Below are positions 26,163 to 35,314 of a stretch of DNA of 64,000 nucleotides, piece by piece. This stretch comes from JAPPFW01 sp965231815 (GTDB taxonomy: Bacteria > Actinomycetota > Acidimicrobiia > Spongiisociales > Spongiisociaceae). Each line of letters begins with the position of its first letter. Position 1 is the first letter of the stretch. A program made the position numbers and the translations under genes. Below the pieces are notes generated by a model that was not told where the DNA came from, searched no databases, and saw only the letters and a program-made list of their open reading frames with translations. The stretch spans positions 2,976,001 through 3,040,000 of the forward strand of contig OZ246890.1 in NCBI GenBank assembly GCA_965231815.1, given 5' to 3'.

Positions 26163-27155
26163 GTGCTGGAAGTCCACAACCTGACGGTCCGTTTCGGGGA
26201 CATCACCGCCGTGGACGAGCTGAACCTCACGGTCGGGACCGGAGAGATTGTGTGCGTTCTCGGGCCGAGCGGATGCGGCAAGAGCACCCTCCTCCGGGTG
26301 ATCGCCGGACTCGAGGAGCCCGCCGCCGGGACGGTCCGATGGGAGGGGGAGGACATCACCCGCCTACCCGTACATCGCCGGGGATTCGGCCTGATGTTCC
26401 AGGACTACGCCCTGTTTCCGCACCGCTCGGTAGCCGCCAACGTAGCGTTCGGTTTGCGCATGCAGGGACTCGCGAAACCGGAGATACGGCGACGAGTGGA
26501 GGAGGTTCTGGGTCGGGTGGGCCTGGCAGGCATGGGGAACCGGGGAACGGGCCGGCTGTCGGGCGGCCAGCAGCAACGGGTGGCCCTCGCCCGAGCGATC
26601 GCACCTTCACCGAGACTGCTGATGTTCGACGAGCCCTTGGGATCGCTGGATCGTAGCCTTCGGGAGCGCCTGGTGATCGAGTTGAACGAAGTGCTGACCG
26701 GACTGGGAATCACTGCCCTGTACGTGACCCACGACCAGGAGGAGGCTCTGGCGCTGGCGGACCGGGTCATGGTCATGAACAGCGGCCGGGTAGAGCAGAT
26801 CGGGAGCCCACAAGAGATCTGGTCCCAACCGCGCAACGAGTTCGCGGCCCGTTTCCTTGGTTTCAACAACCTGGTTCGACCTCAGGCGGCGCGGCGCTTG
26901 GGTTGGCCCGTCCCGGCGGGACCGGTCGACGGTTATGTCGTCTACCGCCCCGATGGTTTCGAGGTCGACCCCGACGGGCCGTTCTTCGGTATCGTCCGGA
27001 GCCGGACCTACCGGGGGGATCACTTCCTGATCAGGCTGCGCTCAGCGGGCGACGTATCCCTCCAAATCGTGGTTCGATGGCAGCCGGTTCCGGAGGTCAA
27101 CGACGAACTCCGCCTCCGCGTCGATCCGGCCGCGGTCTTCGCCGTCCATCCGTAA
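26163..27155 (+). CDS. thiQ: ThiQ/FbpC-like ABC ATPase
   Basis: 330 residues, longer than classical ThiQ because of a C-terminal TOBE-like regulatory region after about residue 240. Walker A GPSGCGKST, Q-loop MFQDYALFPH, signature RLSGGQQQRVALARA, Walker B LLMFDEPLGSLD, switch YVTHDQEEA. GTG start right after an AAGGAGG site, 9 bases from the permease stop. The length is like FbpC/PotA ATPases, so polyamine or iron specificity could be argued from this subunit alone; the binding protein favours thiamine-type. Confidence 0.77.
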   Translation: MLEVHNLTVRFGDITAVDELNLTVGTGEIVCVLGPSGCGKSTLLRVIAGLEEPAAGTVRWEGEDITRLPVHRRGFGLMFQDYALFPHRSVAANVAFGLRMQGLAKPEIRRRVEEVLGRVGLAGMGNRGTGRLSGGQQQRVALARAIAPSPRLLMFDEPLGSLDRSLRERLVIELNEVLTGLGITALYVTHDQEEALALADRVMVMNSGRVEQIGSPQEIWSQPRNEFAARFLGFNNLVRPQAARRLGWPVPAGPVDGYVVYRPDGFEVDPDGPFFGIVRSRTYRGDHFLIRLRSAGDVSLQIVVRWQPVPEVNDELRLRVDPAAVFAVHP

Positions 27156-27227
27156 CAGGTTCCGACGCCTGATATCCCGGCCGGACCAGCCACTTCTCTT
27201 CGCCGGCTCCAAGTACCGACCTCCGCT

Positions 27228-28309
27228 CTACACCTGCCGATCGAACGTGATGACCGAGCGGGCCACGGTTCCGCGGTCGAAGTCGTCCATAGCCACTCCG
27301 ATCTCCTCGAGGGGCCGGGTCCGTCCGACGAGTTCGTCCAGCTTGATCATCCCACGGCGGTAGAGTTCCAGGTACCTGGGAATGTCGACCCTGGTCCGGC
27401 TCGATCCCATGTTCGAGCCCTTCACCGTCTTCTCGTAGAGGAAGTCAGCGCCTGGAAGGGAGATCTCGACACCGATCGGGATCATTCCGATCAGCACCGC
27501 CGTCCCTCCGGGACGCAGCGAAGCGAATGCGTGTTCTGCGGTCGCCTTCCGCCCTATCGCGTCGAAGGCATAGTCAACGCCCCCGCGCGTGATCTCCAAC
27601 AGTTCGTCCACCGGGTCACGGGAGATGATCACATCGGTGGCGCCGAACTGCCGAGCGGAGTCCACCTTGTCAGGGAGCACGTCGATGGCGACGATCCGGC
27701 TCGCTCCGGCGACCGCGCATCCCTGGATGACGTTGAGCCCGACCCCTCCGGCGCCGATCACCGCCACGGCAGCGCCCGGCCACACGCCGGCGGTGTTGAA
27801 AACCGAACCCAGGCCGGTGATCACCGCACATCCGACCGCGGCTGCGCTGAGCAGGGGAGTGTCCCGATCGATCCTGGTCAAGGCGTGCTCGTGGACGAGC
27901 ATCATCTCCGCGAACGCCCCGACTCCCCAATACGGGTGGATCGCCTCCCCAAGCCGTGACAAGCGCGGGCGGCCGGCATCGCGCATGGTGCCCTCCTGCA
28001 AGCACAGAGCCATCCTGCCGGCCAGGCACGACTCGCACCGTCCGCAGAAGACCATGAGGCAGGCCACGACGTGATCCCCGGGAGCCACGTACGTCACCTC
28101 CTCTCCGACGGCCTCCACGATCCCGGATGCTTCGTGGCCCATCACGGTGGGCAGCGGGGTCGTGTAGTTGCCGACCAGATAGTGATGATCCGAGCGGCAA
28201 ACCCCGGCGGCGACCGTGCGACCAGAACTTCGCGCGGTGCAGGGGTATCGACCACGAGATCTTCGATCCCGAGACGGCCCGGGATGGATCTGAGAACTGC
28301 TGCCTTCAT
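27228..28309 (-). pseudogene. zinc-type alcohol dehydrogenase with N-terminal frameshift
   Basis: A medium-chain (MDR) alcohol dehydrogenase. From an ATG at 28309 the frame reads MKAAVLRSIPGRLGIEDLVV and on to EVLV, then a one-base deficit near 28219-28223 shifts it. In the next frame the protein continues AAGVCRSDHHYLVGNYTTP and VMGHEASG through to the stop. Structural-zinc cysteines (CGRCESCLAG) and the NAD motif GAGGVG are intact. Only about 30 codons precede the lesion. It is either a real disruption or a sequence error; without it this would be a complete enzyme of about 360 residues. Confidence 0.72.
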
Positions 28310-28327
28310 CGATTCGTACCTTTCAAG

Positions 28328-30673
28328 TTACCGTGCCTGCCCGGTCTCCGATAGAGATGCGAGATGAACAACCAGTCCGGGAGTGATCGGGAGGCGCTCG
28401 ATCATCGGGTGGCCGGGAACTGCGTCGGCAACCGCGTTGGCTATGGCCGCCGGTACCGCGATCATTCCCGATTCCCCCATTCCCTTCACCCCCAATACCG
28501 TGTTGGGCGAGGGCGACTCGATGTGGCCTGTCCGGATGGTCGGCGCCTCGGCGCAAGTGGGAACCAGATAGTCCATCAGGCTGCTCGTCAGGACCTGCCC
28601 GTCGGCGCTGTAGGCCACCGTTTCCAGCAGAGCGTATCCCAACGCCTGCACCGCGGCCCCATGGATCTGTCCCTCCACGATCAGCGGGTTTATCATCCGC
28701 CCGCAGTCCTCGACGGCGACAAGGTCGACAACCGTCACGGCGCCGGTCTCGAGATCGATCTCCACCTCCGCTACCGCACATCCGTTCGAATAGGTGGCGT
28801 CCGGATCGTGAAAGCGTTGCGAGCTGAGCAGAGGCTCGGGTTCTGCGGTACGCACCGCAGGGTCGAAGTAGGCGGCGGCGGCCACGCTGGCGACGGTGAT
28901 CCCGGCGGGCTCGTCGCCGGCCACATGCACGATCCCGTCGGTGATGTCCAGATCACTCTCGGACGCTTCCAGCAGGTGACCGGCTAACCGCAGTAGCTTG
29001 GACCGCACGTCCTCGGATGCGAGGACCACCGCTCCGCCTGTCACGACGGCAGTGCGCGAGGCACGGGTACCTGCGATACTGGGTGGGGTGGCGTCGGTGT
29101 CGTCACTCCGCACCTCGACGGTTTCCGGAGGAATGCCCAAGGTGGCGGACGCTAGTTGTGCCAGCGTCGTCTCGTGACCCTGGCCCTGGGAGGGTGTTCC
29201 GACCGCCACGGTCACGTGTCCGGTGGAGTCCATCGTGACGCGGGCGGCATCGTGGGAGGCGAAGGCCCAGTGGGACTGGGCCGCGCCGGCGCTACCCCAT
29301 CCGTTCGGTTCGACGTACGGGCTGATGCCGATCCCGCGCCGGCGCGGGTAGGTGTCGCGTTCTTGCTTCCGGCGGAACGAGTGGTAGCGGGCCATGTCAA
29401 GGGCCATGTCAAGGGATTCGCGGAAGGATCCGCTGTCATAGACCATGCCCGTGACGTTGGTGTAGGGCGTTTCCTCCGATCGGATCATGTTCCGGCGCCG
29501 CAGTTCCGCCGGGTCCCATCCTTCCTCCCGGGCGATGTGATCTATGAGCAACTCGCGGGCGGTGTGCGAGGCGGTCCATCCCACCCCTCGGTACGGGGAG
29601 GCCGGCGCCTTGTTGGTGAGGACGGCCGAGATGTCGCATTCGAAGTACTCGATCCTGTACAGGCTCGGCGCCAGCAGCGCCGACAGATACGGTTCGATTA
29701 GTGCGCTGGCGCTGTTGTGAGAGTATGCCCCCGCATCCCCGATGACTTTGGCCCGCATGGCCCGGAAGCGGCCCGCCTCGTCGACGGTCATCTGCAGTAA
29801 CACGATCTGTTCCTTGGCCTGCGGGGCGGCGACCAGATTCTCGCGCCGGTCCTCGACCCACCTCACGGGACGCTCCAGCGCCATCGATGCAAGGGCCACC
29901 GCTACCTCCTCCGGTGCGGCCGGGATCTTCTGGCCGAAACCGCCTCCCACGTCGGGGACGATCACCCGCACCTTTGCCTCGGGGAGGCCGGTGCTGAGGG
30001 CCAGGCGCCGGCGCAACAGGTGATGCCCCTGGGTAGAGGACAAGACGGTCAGCCGCCCCCGGCCGGCGTCGTAGGAGGCAAGGCATCCGCGTGTTTCCAT
30101 GGGAACCGCGGTCGCCCGTCCCCCATGGAACTCGGATCGGTACACGCGGTGGGCTGATGCCAACTCCTTCGCCGGATCCCCGAAACGCTTCACTTCGCTG
30201 AAGACGACGTTCGAGCCGAGTTCGGGAAACAACAGCGGAGCCCCGAAGCAGGCGGAAGAGCGTGCATCCGTGACGGCAGAAAGCTCCTCGAGGTCGACGG
30301 ACACGAACTCCGCCCCGTCCTCGGCCGCGTAGCGGTTCTCCGCCACCACGAGGGCGATCGGCTCGCCGACGTAGCGGACCCGATCCACGGCGAGGGGTGG
30401 CTGTGGGGTCTTGACGAGTCCCTCGATGGCTACTGCATCCACCAGTGGAGCGTGATCGGGGAGCGTCGCCGCCGTGAGCACGGCCCGAACACCGTCCAGA
30501 CCCAACGCTCCTTGCCGATCGACACCACGCAGGAGCGCATGTGCGATCGGCGATCTCACGAAGGCTGCGTCGAGGGTCCCGGGGAAGCGAACATCGGCCA
30601 GGTACTCGCCCGATCCGGTGAGAAGCCGAGGATCCTCTCGCCGGACAAGCGGCTCGCCGATCAACTCGGCCAT
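28328..30673 (-). CDS. molybdenum hydroxylase large subunit (CoxL/XdhB-like), orphan
   Basis: About 781 residues of the xanthine dehydrogenase / CO dehydrogenase large-subunit family. It starts ELIGEPLVRREDPRLLTG. The active-site loop reads SPYRGVGW where form I CO dehydrogenase has AYxCSFR, so it is not a true CO dehydrogenase. The catalytic Glu lies in GVKGMGESGM near the end. Such enzymes hydroxylate N-heterocycles or aldehydes and normally need a 2Fe-2S and an FAD subunit; neither gene is in the window. Start chosen at 30673; an ATG at 30697 is possible. Confidence 0.8.
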   Translation of the reverse strand: MAELIGEPLVRREDPRLLTGSGEYLADVRFPGTLDAAFVRSPIAHALLRGVDRQGALGLDGVRAVLTAATLPDHAPLVDAVAIEGLVKTPQPPLAVDRVRYVGEPIALVVAENRYAAEDGAEFVSVDLEELSAVTDARSSACFGAPLLFPELGSNVVFSEVKRFGDPAKELASAHRVYRSEFHGGRATAVPMETRGCLASYDAGRGRLTVLSSTQGHHLLRRRLALSTGLPEAKVRVIVPDVGGGFGQKIPAAPEEVAVALASMALERPVRWVEDRRENLVAAPQAKEQIVLLQMTVDEAGRFRAMRAKVIGDAGAYSHNSASALIEPYLSALLAPSLYRIEYFECDISAVLTNKAPASPYRGVGWTASHTARELLIDHIAREEGWDPAELRRRNMIRSEETPYTNVTGMVYDSGSFRESLDMALDMARYHSFRRKQERDTYPRRRGIGISPYVEPNGWGSAGAAQSHWAFASHDAARVTMDSTGHVTVAVGTPSQGQGHETTLAQLASATLGIPPETVEVRSDDTDATPPSIAGTRASRTAVVTGGAVVLASEDVRSKLLRLAGHLLEASESDLDITDGIVHVAGDEPAGITVASVAAAAYFDPAVRTAEPEPLLSSQRFHDPDATYSNGCAVAEVEIDLETGAVTVVDLVAVEDCGRMINPLIVEGQIHGAAVQALGYALLETVAYSADGQVLTSSLMDYLVPTCAEAPTIRTGHIESPSPNTVLGVKGMGESGMIAVPAAIANAVADAVPGHPMIERLPITPGLVVHLASLSETGQAR

Positions 30674-30871
30674 TCGTTCCCGGCATTCATCCAACATGGG
30701 CGTTTCGGGACACCAACCATTATTCCGCGCCGTGGAAACCTGTTCATCCCCTCCACATGGCATGTCTTGACCGGCTTTGCAGCCGAACTGGTCACAGCAA
30801 GCTAGTTTGCAGACAGACCATTTGTATAAGCTCGCCCGGCGAGTACTTCGCCCCGATCCTACAGGAGGCAC

Positions 30872-32425
30872 ATGTCCCGAACTCTGATAACGGGAAGCTC
30901 CGTGGTGGCGAACGGCCACTTGGGCACGATAACGGACGGTGCTCTGGTGGTCGAGGACGGGATCATCACCGAGGTGGGGGGTCGGGCCAACCTTGAGGCG
31001 CACGGCCCATTCGAAGCAGAGTTGGGCGGGCCCGACCGGATGATCCTTCCCGGTTTCGTGAACGGGCACTACCACACCGAATGCTGGACCGCCCCCGGGC
31101 TCCTAGGGAGCCTGTTCGAGTTGGACAACCTCTACATGGGTTCGGGGCTCATCGACACCACTGAGGAAATCATCGAGCTATTGGCCACCTACGGGCTGAT
31201 CCAAGCCGCCAAGGGTGGACAGACCACCCTGGTCGACACTTTCTACGGTCGGCCCTGGATACATCTGCTGGGGGCCGAGGCCGCTCTCCGGGCTTACGAT
31301 ACGGTCGGGCTGCGCGTGGCGCTCGGGATCACGATGCGGGATCAGAACACCTACACGCATGAGGATGACGAGAAGTTCCTGGCCCGCCTCCCGGCCGCGA
31401 TTGCGGAGGAGGTGCGGGACTCGCCCCTCGGCTACGCGTGGCCGATCGATGATCAGTTCCAGGTGTTTGATCGGCTGTACCGCGAGTGGGATGGGCGCAG
31501 GGGACGTTCCCGCATCATTCTGGCCCCGGACTGGACTCCGGTCTGCTCGGACGATCTGTACCGGCGCTGTCGCCGGGCGGCGGATGAGTACGGCACGACG
31601 ATCACTACTCACGCTCTGGAGACCCGCGCGGAGTTGATGTGGACTGTGGAGAACGTGGGTCCGTCGGGGATGCGCCGTCTTGAGGAACTCGGACTACTCG
31701 GTGAAGACGTTACGCTGTCCCACTTCGTGTGGGCCACCGACGAGGACATCGCGGTCGTAGCGGGAAGCGGAGCGGTGCCCGTGCATTGCCCTGGTTCGAA
31801 TCTTCGTTCCTCCACGGGGATCTGCCGGGTCCGGGACATCCTCGCCGCCGGCGGTTCGCTCAGCATCGGCACCGATGGGATCGCGTCAGGGGATCGGGAA
31901 GACTTCGTCGGCGAGGTGAGGCTGGCGAGCTACCTTCAGCGGGACGCCGGTGATCTCACCGGGGGCCGTATCCCCGGGGAGACACTGCTCCGAGCCGCCA
32001 CCGAAGGCGCCGCCTTACCGGCGGGGTTCGGAGGTGAGATAGGAACGTTGGCACCCGGTTACCAGGCCGATCTCATCTGCTTCCGCACGGACCGGATCGG
32101 TTTCCCCGCCGCCCGGTACGCCAGGACTCCTGCACCGGATCTCCTCGTGGAGCGGGCCGACGCGAGCGACATAGAGTTCGTCACGGTGGGTGGTGAGATG
32201 GTGGTCCGGGACGGAGAGGTCCTGCTAGTAGACGAACAGCGGATCATCGACCGTATCAACGAGCTCGCAGAAGATCTCTACAAACCCACCGCGGAGGCCC
32301 GCCGCCGACGGGAACTGGCCGATCTCATGACAACCCACATAGAGGAGATATGCCGGCGCTGGTACCGGATACCGGTCCGGCGTCCGGCCTCCATCATGAA
32401 CACCCGAAGCGCGCCGGGTGCGTGA
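30872..32425 (+). CDS. AtzA/SsnA-type amidohydrolase, paralogue 2
   Basis: 517 residues. Metal ligands are in LPGFVNGHYHTE, TTHALETRAEL, LSHFVWATDEDI and IGTDGIAS. The start MSRTLITGSSVVANG and the mid-region APDWTPVCSDDLYRRC match its three paralogues closely. Its C-terminus differs (EEICRRWYRIPVRRPAS), lacking the DFYRxW / YxYN tail seen in the others, so it is the outlier. AGGAGG ribosome site upstream. Divergent from the molybdenum hydroxylase, with which it may share a regulatory region. Predicted deaminase or C-N hydrolase; substrate unknown. Confidence 0.84.
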   Translation: MSRTLITGSSVVANGHLGTITDGALVVEDGIITEVGGRANLEAHGPFEAELGGPDRMILPGFVNGHYHTECWTAPGLLGSLFELDNLYMGSGLIDTTEEIIELLATYGLIQAAKGGQTTLVDTFYGRPWIHLLGAEAALRAYDTVGLRVALGITMRDQNTYTHEDDEKFLARLPAAIAEEVRDSPLGYAWPIDDQFQVFDRLYREWDGRRGRSRIILAPDWTPVCSDDLYRRCRRAADEYGTTITTHALETRAELMWTVENVGPSGMRRLEELGLLGEDVTLSHFVWATDEDIAVVAGSGAVPVHCPGSNLRSSTGICRVRDILAAGGSLSIGTDGIASGDREDFVGEVRLASYLQRDAGDLTGGRIPGETLLRAATEGAALPAGFGGEIGTLAPGYQADLICFRTDRIGFPAARYARTPAPDLLVERADASDIEFVTVGGEMVVRDGEVLLVDEQRIIDRINELAEDLYKPTAEARRRRELADLMTTHIEEICRRWYRIPVRRPASIMNTRSAPGA

Positions 32426-32480
32426 ACAGCCGGGAAGAAGAGGACTCTTCGAGCACCGCCGCGCATTAGGGACTGCGGGA

Positions 32481-33587
32481 CTAGGAGTAGCGGACCAGGC
32501 TCCGGATGCCCTCACCGCGTTCGAACTGGTTGAGGGCCGCATTGATGTCTTCCTGGCCAATCTCAGCGGTTATCAACTCCTCGACCAGCAGCCTCCCGGC
32601 GCGGTAGAGGTCGACGTAGCGAGGAATGTCGAAGGCCGGCCGTAGCGAGCCGTAGTAGCAGCCGAGGAGCTTGCGCTCGTCGAGCAGGAGAGTCATGTCT
32701 ATCGAGACATCGGTTCCGTACGGCGCGATCCCGACCTGCACCGCCGTCCCACCGCGACGGAGGGACCTCACAGCGGTCGCCACGGTTTCCGGATGGCCGA
32801 TCGCTTCGACGGCCAGATCAACTCCCATGCCACCGGTCATCGCGATGAGGGCTTCCGCGGTGTCCTCCTCAGCGGCGTTAACTGTGTGGGTAGCGCCGAA
32901 CCGGCGAGCCGCTTCGAGCTTCTCCTCGTTGATGTCCACGGCGATGATCTTGCCCGCCCCTCTGAGCCGAGCCCCTTGGAGGGCGTTGAGGCCCACACCT
33001 CCGCACCCGATCACCGCCACGCTGTCGCCCAACTGCACGTTGCCGGTGTTGACGACCGCACCGATCCCGGTGGATACGGCACACCCGATGACCGCCAGCG
33101 GGGCTAGGGGCACATCGTCGGGTACCCGAATGGCTGCCGAAGCGGGTACGGTGACTAGCTGCGCGAAGGTCGAGAGCATCAGGTGGTGGCTGATCGTCGT
33201 GCCTTCGAGGCCCGTGAAACGGCTGGTTCCATCGTGGAGTTGTCCCGCGTAGGAGGGTCCGATGGCGGTCATGCACAACGCGGGATTCCCGGTTGCGCAG
33301 TAGTTGCAGGCGCCGCACGGCGACACCCATGAGAGCACGACCCGGTCGCCGACCTGGACGGTGGACGGTCCGTATCCGACCGCGGTCACGATCCCGGCGC
33401 CTTCATGACCGCAGATGATCGGTAGGTTCACCGGGATGTGGCCCTGGACGATATGTAGATCGCTGTGGCACACCCCGCTCGACACCATCTTCACCGAGAC
33501 CTCGTTGGACTTGGGTGCCTGAAGTTCCACATCCTCGACGACCAACGGGGTGTTGAACTCGTGAAGTACCGCCGCTTTCGTTCTCAT
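32481..33587 (-). CDS. zinc-dependent alcohol dehydrogenase (MDR family)
   Basis: 368 residues. Catalytic zinc Cys in SSGVCHSDLHIVQGH and GHEGAG; structural zinc cysteines in CGACNYCATGNPALC; NAD-binding GCGGVGLNALQGA. Resembles class III / NDMA-type alcohol dehydrogenases. The ATG at 33587 has GGAGG 8 bases upstream; the open frame extends far further but without homology. It is related to the frameshifted enzyme at 27228-28309 and could replace it. It likely oxidises an alcohol in the pathway. Confidence 0.87.
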   Translation of the reverse strand: MRTKAAVLHEFNTPLVVEDVELQAPKSNEVSVKMVSSGVCHSDLHIVQGHIPVNLPIICGHEGAGIVTAVGYGPSTVQVGDRVVLSWVSPCGACNYCATGNPALCMTAIGPSYAGQLHDGTSRFTGLEGTTISHHLMLSTFAQLVTVPASAAIRVPDDVPLAPLAVIGCAVSTGIGAVVNTGNVQLGDSVAVIGCGGVGLNALQGARLRGAGKIIAVDINEEKLEAARRFGATHTVNAAEEDTAEALIAMTGGMGVDLAVEAIGHPETVATAVRSLRRGGTAVQVGIAPYGTDVSIDMTLLLDERKLLGCYYGSLRPAFDIPRYVDLYRAGRLLVEELITAEIGQEDINAALNQFERGEGIRSLVRYS

Positions 33588-33674
33588 TCCCGATCCTCCA
33601 TCTCCAGTGGTACCCGTACCACAAGGTAGCCTCGGTAAGGGTACGGGACGCGGACCGTGAAAGGAGCACTGCGA

Positions 33675-34568
33675 ATGAAGTACGGGATAGGCGCCGTCAA
33701 CTCCCTCCTGATCGATGATCCCACCGCCGTGCGTGACATCAGCCAGGCTGCCGAAGACCTCGGCTTTGACTTCCTGACCTTGATCGATCACGTCCTGCTC
33801 GCCTACCCGGCAGATGACGGAACGCCCCGGGCGCACTACCCCGCCCGGACCCCCTACCACGACATCCTGGTGGCGCTGGGCTTTCTGGGAGGCGTGACCA
33901 ACCGCATCGCGCTGCGTTCTGCCGTGGTGATCCTGCCCCAGCGCGGTCCCGCGGTGGTGGCCAAGCAAGCCGCGGCGGTGGATAGCCTGTCAGGCGGGCG
34001 CCTCGAGTTGGGCCTGGGGATCGGATGGCACCGGGAGGAGTACGACGCGTTGGAGGTTTCCTTCACCGAACGGGGCCGGCGCATGGACGAGGGCATCGAG
34101 CTCATGAAGCTGCTGTGGACCCGTGACCGGGTTGACTTCGAGGGGGACTTCTACACTGTCGACGGCATGGGCATGGAGCCCAAGCCGGTGACCGAGCCGC
34201 ATCCGCCTCTGTGGTTTGGCGGTACGACCCCACCGGTATTCCGCCGGGTGGTCGAGCACGGTGTCGGGTGGCTGTCGAGACCTGTACAGACGGTCGAGCA
34301 GATCGGCGCCGCGTGGGGGGAGATATGCCGACTCGCGGCCGCATCGGGTCGGGACGCGGACACACTGCGCCTCCACGTCTCGGTGGGTCTGGGTCCGGAG
34401 GAGAGTACCGATCAGATCATCGCCAACGTTCGTAGGATGGTCTCCGTGGGGGCTACCGATGTCTCGTTCTTCACCAGCTACATGCCCGGGATCCACTCCG
34501 CCGCGGATCACATCGCTCAACTGGAGCGGGCCATGTCCGAGGTCGTGCCGGAGGTGCGGCCCGGCTGA
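33675..34568 (+). CDS. luciferase-like (LLM class) F420/flavin-dependent oxidoreductase
   Basis: 297 residues, TIM-barrel bacterial luciferase superfamily. Landmarks: GFDFLTLIDHVL, RIALRSAVVILPQRGPA, AVDSLSGGRLELGLGIGWH and PHPPLWFGG. The subgroup resembles F420-dependent enzymes of actinobacteria. ATG 33675 follows AAAGGAG; a GTG six codons earlier is less likely. Divergent from the alcohol dehydrogenase. These enzymes oxygenate or reduce small molecules, so an oxidative step in heterocycle breakdown is plausible but unproven. Confidence 0.82.
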   Translation: MKYGIGAVNSLLIDDPTAVRDISQAAEDLGFDFLTLIDHVLLAYPADDGTPRAHYPARTPYHDILVALGFLGGVTNRIALRSAVVILPQRGPAVVAKQAAAVDSLSGGRLELGLGIGWHREEYDALEVSFTERGRRMDEGIELMKLLWTRDRVDFEGDFYTVDGMGMEPKPVTEPHPPLWFGGTTPPVFRRVVEHGVGWLSRPVQTVEQIGAAWGEICRLAAASGRDADTLRLHVSVGLGPEESTDQIIANVRRMVSVGATDVSFFTSYMPGIHSAADHIAQLERAMSEVVPEVRPG

Positions 34569-34639
34569 GTCGATCTCATCCGCGGGGGAACGACCGATCG
34601 ACGAGGGGCCGCGCCACGGTCCATGTCATCGGAGACGGC

Positions 34640-35308
34640 TCAGACCGGCCAGGCGCTCTCGTTGTAGGCCATATCCCAGAACATCTGCTCCAATCGGCTA
34701 CTGGTGCGGAAGATGTCCTGTATCCGGGCAAGTTCCGACTCGCTCATCCCCGCGCAAAGGTTTTCCAGCTTCGCTTTCACCTCGTCCAGCGTGTCCCAGT
34801 ACTCCTGCCCGCCGAAGAACTCGATCCAGGGCCGGTAGACTTGATGGTCCGGAGCGTCGGGGAGGCGTTCCTTACCGATCTCCCCGTAGCTCCACGCACA
34901 CGGAGTCAGGGATGCCATGATTTCAGCGGCCCTACCCTCGTAGGCCACGGTCAGCATGTGCCGCGTGTAGGCGAGGGTTGCGGGCGCCATGGTGGTCGCC
35001 TCGGTCGCATCCGGAACTATTGCCCGTACCTCGGCGAGTAGCTGGCGGTTCTTGGGTAGTTCGAAGTCGACTATGTTGCTCACGATGGCGACGAAATCTC
35101 GCATGGTGTCCTCGTCGTCGGCTTTGGCCACCCCGAGCGCCATCGCCCTGGCCAACTCCCTCAGGAAGACGATGTTCTGGCCGATGTAGAAGGCGAACTT
35201 GCGTTCCGGAAGGGTGCCTGCGGCCATCTCCGCCACGAACGGATGGTTGTGCAACTCATGCCAGATTTCCTGGCAACCGTCTCTCAGCGTCTCGCATACG
35301 CTCGTCAT
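34640..35308 (-). CDS. TenA/thiaminase-II-like protein, paralogue 3
   Basis: 222 residues and the closest of the three to canonical TenA around the catalytic Cys (LTPCAWSYGEIG). The Glu205-equivalent is in SRLEQMFWDMAY and the Tyr112-equivalent in LAYTRHM. The Asp44 position is again Asn (FYIGQNIVFL), and the Tyr163 position is Phe (IEFFGG). It lies 6 bases downstream of amidohydrolase 3 and is clearly co-transcribed with it. This is the second case in the window of these two families encoded together. Confidence 0.8.
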   Translation of the reverse strand: MTSVCETLRDGCQEIWHELHNHPFVAEMAAGTLPERKFAFYIGQNIVFLRELARAMALGVAKADDEDTMRDFVAIVSNIVDFELPKNRQLLAEVRAIVPDATEATTMAPATLAYTRHMLTVAYEGRAAEIMASLTPCAWSYGEIGKERLPDAPDHQVYRPWIEFFGGQEYWDTLDEVKAKLENLCAGMSESELARIQDIFRTSSRLEQMFWDMAYNESAWPV

Positions 35309-35314
35309 CGACTG

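Noticed and set aside
28328..30673. Carbon monoxide dehydrogenase CoxL
   Set aside because: The active-site loop lacks the AYxCSFR motif of form I enzymes and no CoxS or CoxM is present.
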